A program made the translations under genes and the position numbers. Below are positions 62,583 through 64,000 of a stretch of 64,000 nt of DNA, in pieces (the stretch's first letter is position 1; every line of letters begins with the position of its first letter). The notes beneath the pieces were generated by a model. It had not been told where the DNA came from and ran no database searches. It saw nothing but the letters and a program-made list of their open reading frames with translations. Origin of the DNA: Rhizobacter sp. (GTDB taxonomy: Bacteria > Pseudomonadota > Gammaproteobacteria > Burkholderiales > Burkholderiaceae_C); contig JANXWV010000135.1 in NCBI GenBank assembly GCA_025350965.1, forward strand, positions 1-64,000. Reading direction: 5' to 3'.

Positions 62583-63482
62583 ATGCTCAAGTGGACTCTT
62601 CTTGCCCTCTACCTCGGCGCGATCCTGCGCGTGCACCTGCGCGGGCGTGTGCGCCACAAGTGGTTCAAGCAGCTGTTCGATCACTCGGCCTTCCTCGCCC
62701 CGCTGAACGTCTTGATGTACGCGTTGTCGAGCGTGCCCACGCGGCCCTACGTGCCGGTTGCTGCCTTCCCCGATCTGGTCGCCCTGCAGGGCCGCTGGCA
62801 GGAGATCCGCGACGAAGGGCTCGCCCTCGTCAAGCTGCAGAAGATCAAGAAACCCGACAACAACGACGACGTCGGATTCAACTCGTTCTTCAAGGAAGGC
62901 TGGACCCGCTTCTACCTGAAGTGGTACGAGGTCGACCCGCCGTCCGCGCAGCTGTGCCCGGTCACGGTGGGCTTGCTGCGCCAGGTGCCCAGCGTCAAGG
63001 CGGCGCTCTTCGCACACCTGCCGGCAGGCGCCAAGCTGAACCCGCACCGTGACCCGTACGCCGGCTCGTTGCGCTATCACCTCGGGCTCGTCACGCCGAA
63101 CAGCGATGCGTGCCGGATCTGGGTCGACGGCGAAGCCTATGCATGGCGTGACGGCGAAGGCGTGATCTTCGACGAAACGTACATCCACTGGGTGCGCAAC
63201 GACACCACGCAGGACCGGATGATCCTGCTGTGCGACGTGGAGCGGCCCTTGCGCTGGCGCTGGGCGCAGGCCATCAACCGGGGCTTTTCGCGCTACGTCA
63301 TGAGCGCCGCCGCTTCGCCGAACGATGCGGGTGACCGCACCGGCCTGCTCGGCCGCCTGTTCCGCGTGTCGGTGCTGGCCGGCACCTACCGCCGCCGCTT
63401 CAAGGCGTGGAACCCTCGCGTCTACAAGGTGACGCGTGTGGCGCTGGTGCTGGGCCTGGCGGGCTTGATCATCTGGCTGTAG
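62583..63482 (+). CDS. lpxO: Lipid A hydroxylase LpxO (aspartyl/asparaginyl beta-hydroxylase family)
   Basis: A 299-residue inner-membrane Fe(II)/2-oxoglutarate dioxygenase that 2-hydroxylates a lipid A secondary acyl chain. From memory it follows Salmonella LpxO closely: YLGAILRVHLRGRVRHKWFK, DHSAFLAPLNVLMYALS, GFNSFFKEGWTRFYLKWYEV, HRDPYAGSLRYHLGLVTPNS and DETYIHWVRNDTTQDRMILL. The metal ligands lie in the last two blocks. N- and C-terminal hydrophobic helices are both present. It is monocistronic and ends in a hairpin shared with the convergent gene. Confidence 0.95.
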   Translation: MLKWTLLALYLGAILRVHLRGRVRHKWFKQLFDHSAFLAPLNVLMYALSSVPTRPYVPVAAFPDLVALQGRWQEIRDEGLALVKLQKIKKPDNNDDVGFNSFFKEGWTRFYLKWYEVDPPSAQLCPVTVGLLRQVPSVKAALFAHLPAGAKLNPHRDPYAGSLRYHLGLVTPNSDACRIWVDGEAYAWRDGEGVIFDETYIHWVRNDTTQDRMILLCDVERPLRWRWAQAINRGFSRYVMSAAASPNDAGDRTGLLGRLFRVSVLAGTYRRRFKAWNPRVYKVTRVALVLGLAGLIIWL

Positions 63483-63501
63483 GGCGCCACGCGCCCTACA
63501 G
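63477..63501. terminator. Bidirectional hairpin spanning both stop codons
   Basis: CTGTAGGGCGC (63477-63487), loop CAC, then GCGCCCTACAG (63491-63501): a perfect 11-bp stem. The lpxO TAG lies in the left arm and the TAG of the convergent oxidase in the right arm. No long T run on either side. Confidence 0.75.
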
Positions 63502-64000
63502 CACCCGCCCCGGGTTCATCAGCCCCTGCGGGTCGAGCGCCAGCTTGATGGCGCGCATCATCTGCAACGCCACCGGCGACTTGCGGGCCGCGAGCGCTTC
63601 GCGCTTCAATGCGCCGATGCCATGCTCTGCCGAAATGGAACCGCCGTGCGCGGCCACGGCATCAAACACCAGCGCGTTGACGGCGGGTTCGCAGTCGCGC
63701 AGGAAGGCGGCTGCATCGCCGGCGGCGGGAGCCTGCACGTTGTAGTGCAGGTTGCCGTCGCCGAGGTGGCCGAAGTTGACCAGGCGGGCGCCGGGAAAGG
63801 CCTGCTGCAGGGCCGCGTCGGTGCTCGCCACGAAGGCCGGAATGGCCGAGATCGGCAGCGCGATGTCGTGCTTGATGTTCAGGCCCTCGGCACTCTGGGC
63901 AAGCGGGATCGACTCGCGCAGCTGCCACATGGCTGCCGACTGCGCCTGGCTGCTGGCCACGGCCGCATCGCTGATGACGCCGCGTTCCAGGGCGGTTTCC
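63496..64000 (-). CDS. FAD-linked oxidase (lactate/glycolate/D-2-hydroxyglutarate dehydrogenase family), C-terminal part
   Basis: The last 167 codons of a gene cut by the right edge; the frame stays open to 64,000 (ETALERGVISDAAVASSQAQ upstream). The fragment has WQLRESIPLAQSAEGLNIKH, NFGHLGDGNLHYNVQAP and AAHGGSISAEHGIGALKREA, then LALDPQGLMNPGRVL, classical for the FAD-linked oxidase C-terminal domain with the metal-binding HLGDGNLH and EHGIG motifs. Substrate is a D-2-hydroxyacid, not specified further. The start lies outside the window. Confidence 0.93.
   Translation of the reverse strand, partial: ETALERGVISDAAVASSQAQSAAMWQLRESIPLAQSAEGLNIKHDIALPISAIPAFVASTDAALQQAFPGARLVNFGHLGDGNLHYNVQAPAAGDAAAFLRDCEPAVNALVFDAVAAHGGSISAEHGIGALKREALAARKSPVALQMMRAIKLALDPQGLMNPGRVL

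Overview
The window reads as chromosomal DNA from a GC-rich betaproteobacterium, most likely order Burkholderiales and possibly the Rubrivivax/Leptothrix/Ideonella neighbourhood. This rests on the base composition, an EpsA-type LuxR regulator, a PEP-CTERM protein, a variant type II secretion operon of the kind seen in that order, an Entner-Doudoroff edd-eda pair and an LpxO lipid A hydroxylase. No rRNA, tRNA, CRISPR array, insertion sequence or integrase gene was recognised. Genes are tightly packed, no gap exceeds 300 bp, and ATGA/GTGA/TTGA stop-start overlaps are frequent.

Region 1 (1-22,900) deals with the cell envelope and protein export. A secreted protein (cut by the window edge) and an EpsA-like regulator precede, in coordinates, a minus-strand operon of eleven genes (11,124 down to 1,266): GspG, GspF, GspE, PilM/GspL-, PilN- and PilO/GspM-like proteins, a GspC/PilP-like protein, a lipoprotein secretin and three further pseudopilins. 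It is a streamlined type II secretion / type IV pilus-like machine with no prepilin peptidase in view. Facing it on the plus strand are a cyclophilin lipoprotein, a PEP-CTERM protein, a 5'-nucleotidase-like enzyme and a trypsin-fold protein that has lost its catalytic triad. Then comes a 1,513-residue SBBP-propeller surface protein whose C-terminus looks like a JDVT-CTERM sorting signal. Directly opposite is a 145-residue CPBP glutamic protease that fits MrtJ, the cognate processing enzyme, translationally coupled to a TPR regulator.

Region 2 (23,000-37,500) is metabolic and transport: a DUF1275 membrane protein, a ketopantoate-reductase-like enzyme, a 2-hydroxyacid dehydrogenase, a complete carbohydrate ABC importer with cupin and FadR-type GntR regulator, an S9 peptidase coupled to a DUF1185 protein, a LysR regulator divergent from an extradiol dioxygenase/DoxX pair, and a YdcF-like protein.

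Region 3 (37,700-50,000) holds a giant AsmA-like DUF748 protein, msrA, a hybrid histidine kinase with an eroded ATP-binding domain, pdxH, a MobA-like nucleotidyltransferase, a ChaC-like cyclotransferase, an OmpA-like protein and edd-eda. The edd promoter carries a perfect 15-bp HexR-like palindrome between its -35 and -10 boxes.

Region 4 (50,000-64,000) holds gloA, a MarR-controlled thioesterase/MFS divergon, a collapsed nucleobase permease remnant, a GNAT enzyme, two SDRs, a metallo-beta-lactamase-fold enzyme, a BamE-like lipoprotein, a pirin, a ribokinase, a DsbA-fold isomerase, an intact hybrid histidine kinase, lpxO and a truncated FAD-linked oxidase. In-frame short tandem repeats recur in linkers and tails of several proteins. 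All functional calls come from reading motifs by eye, without database searches.
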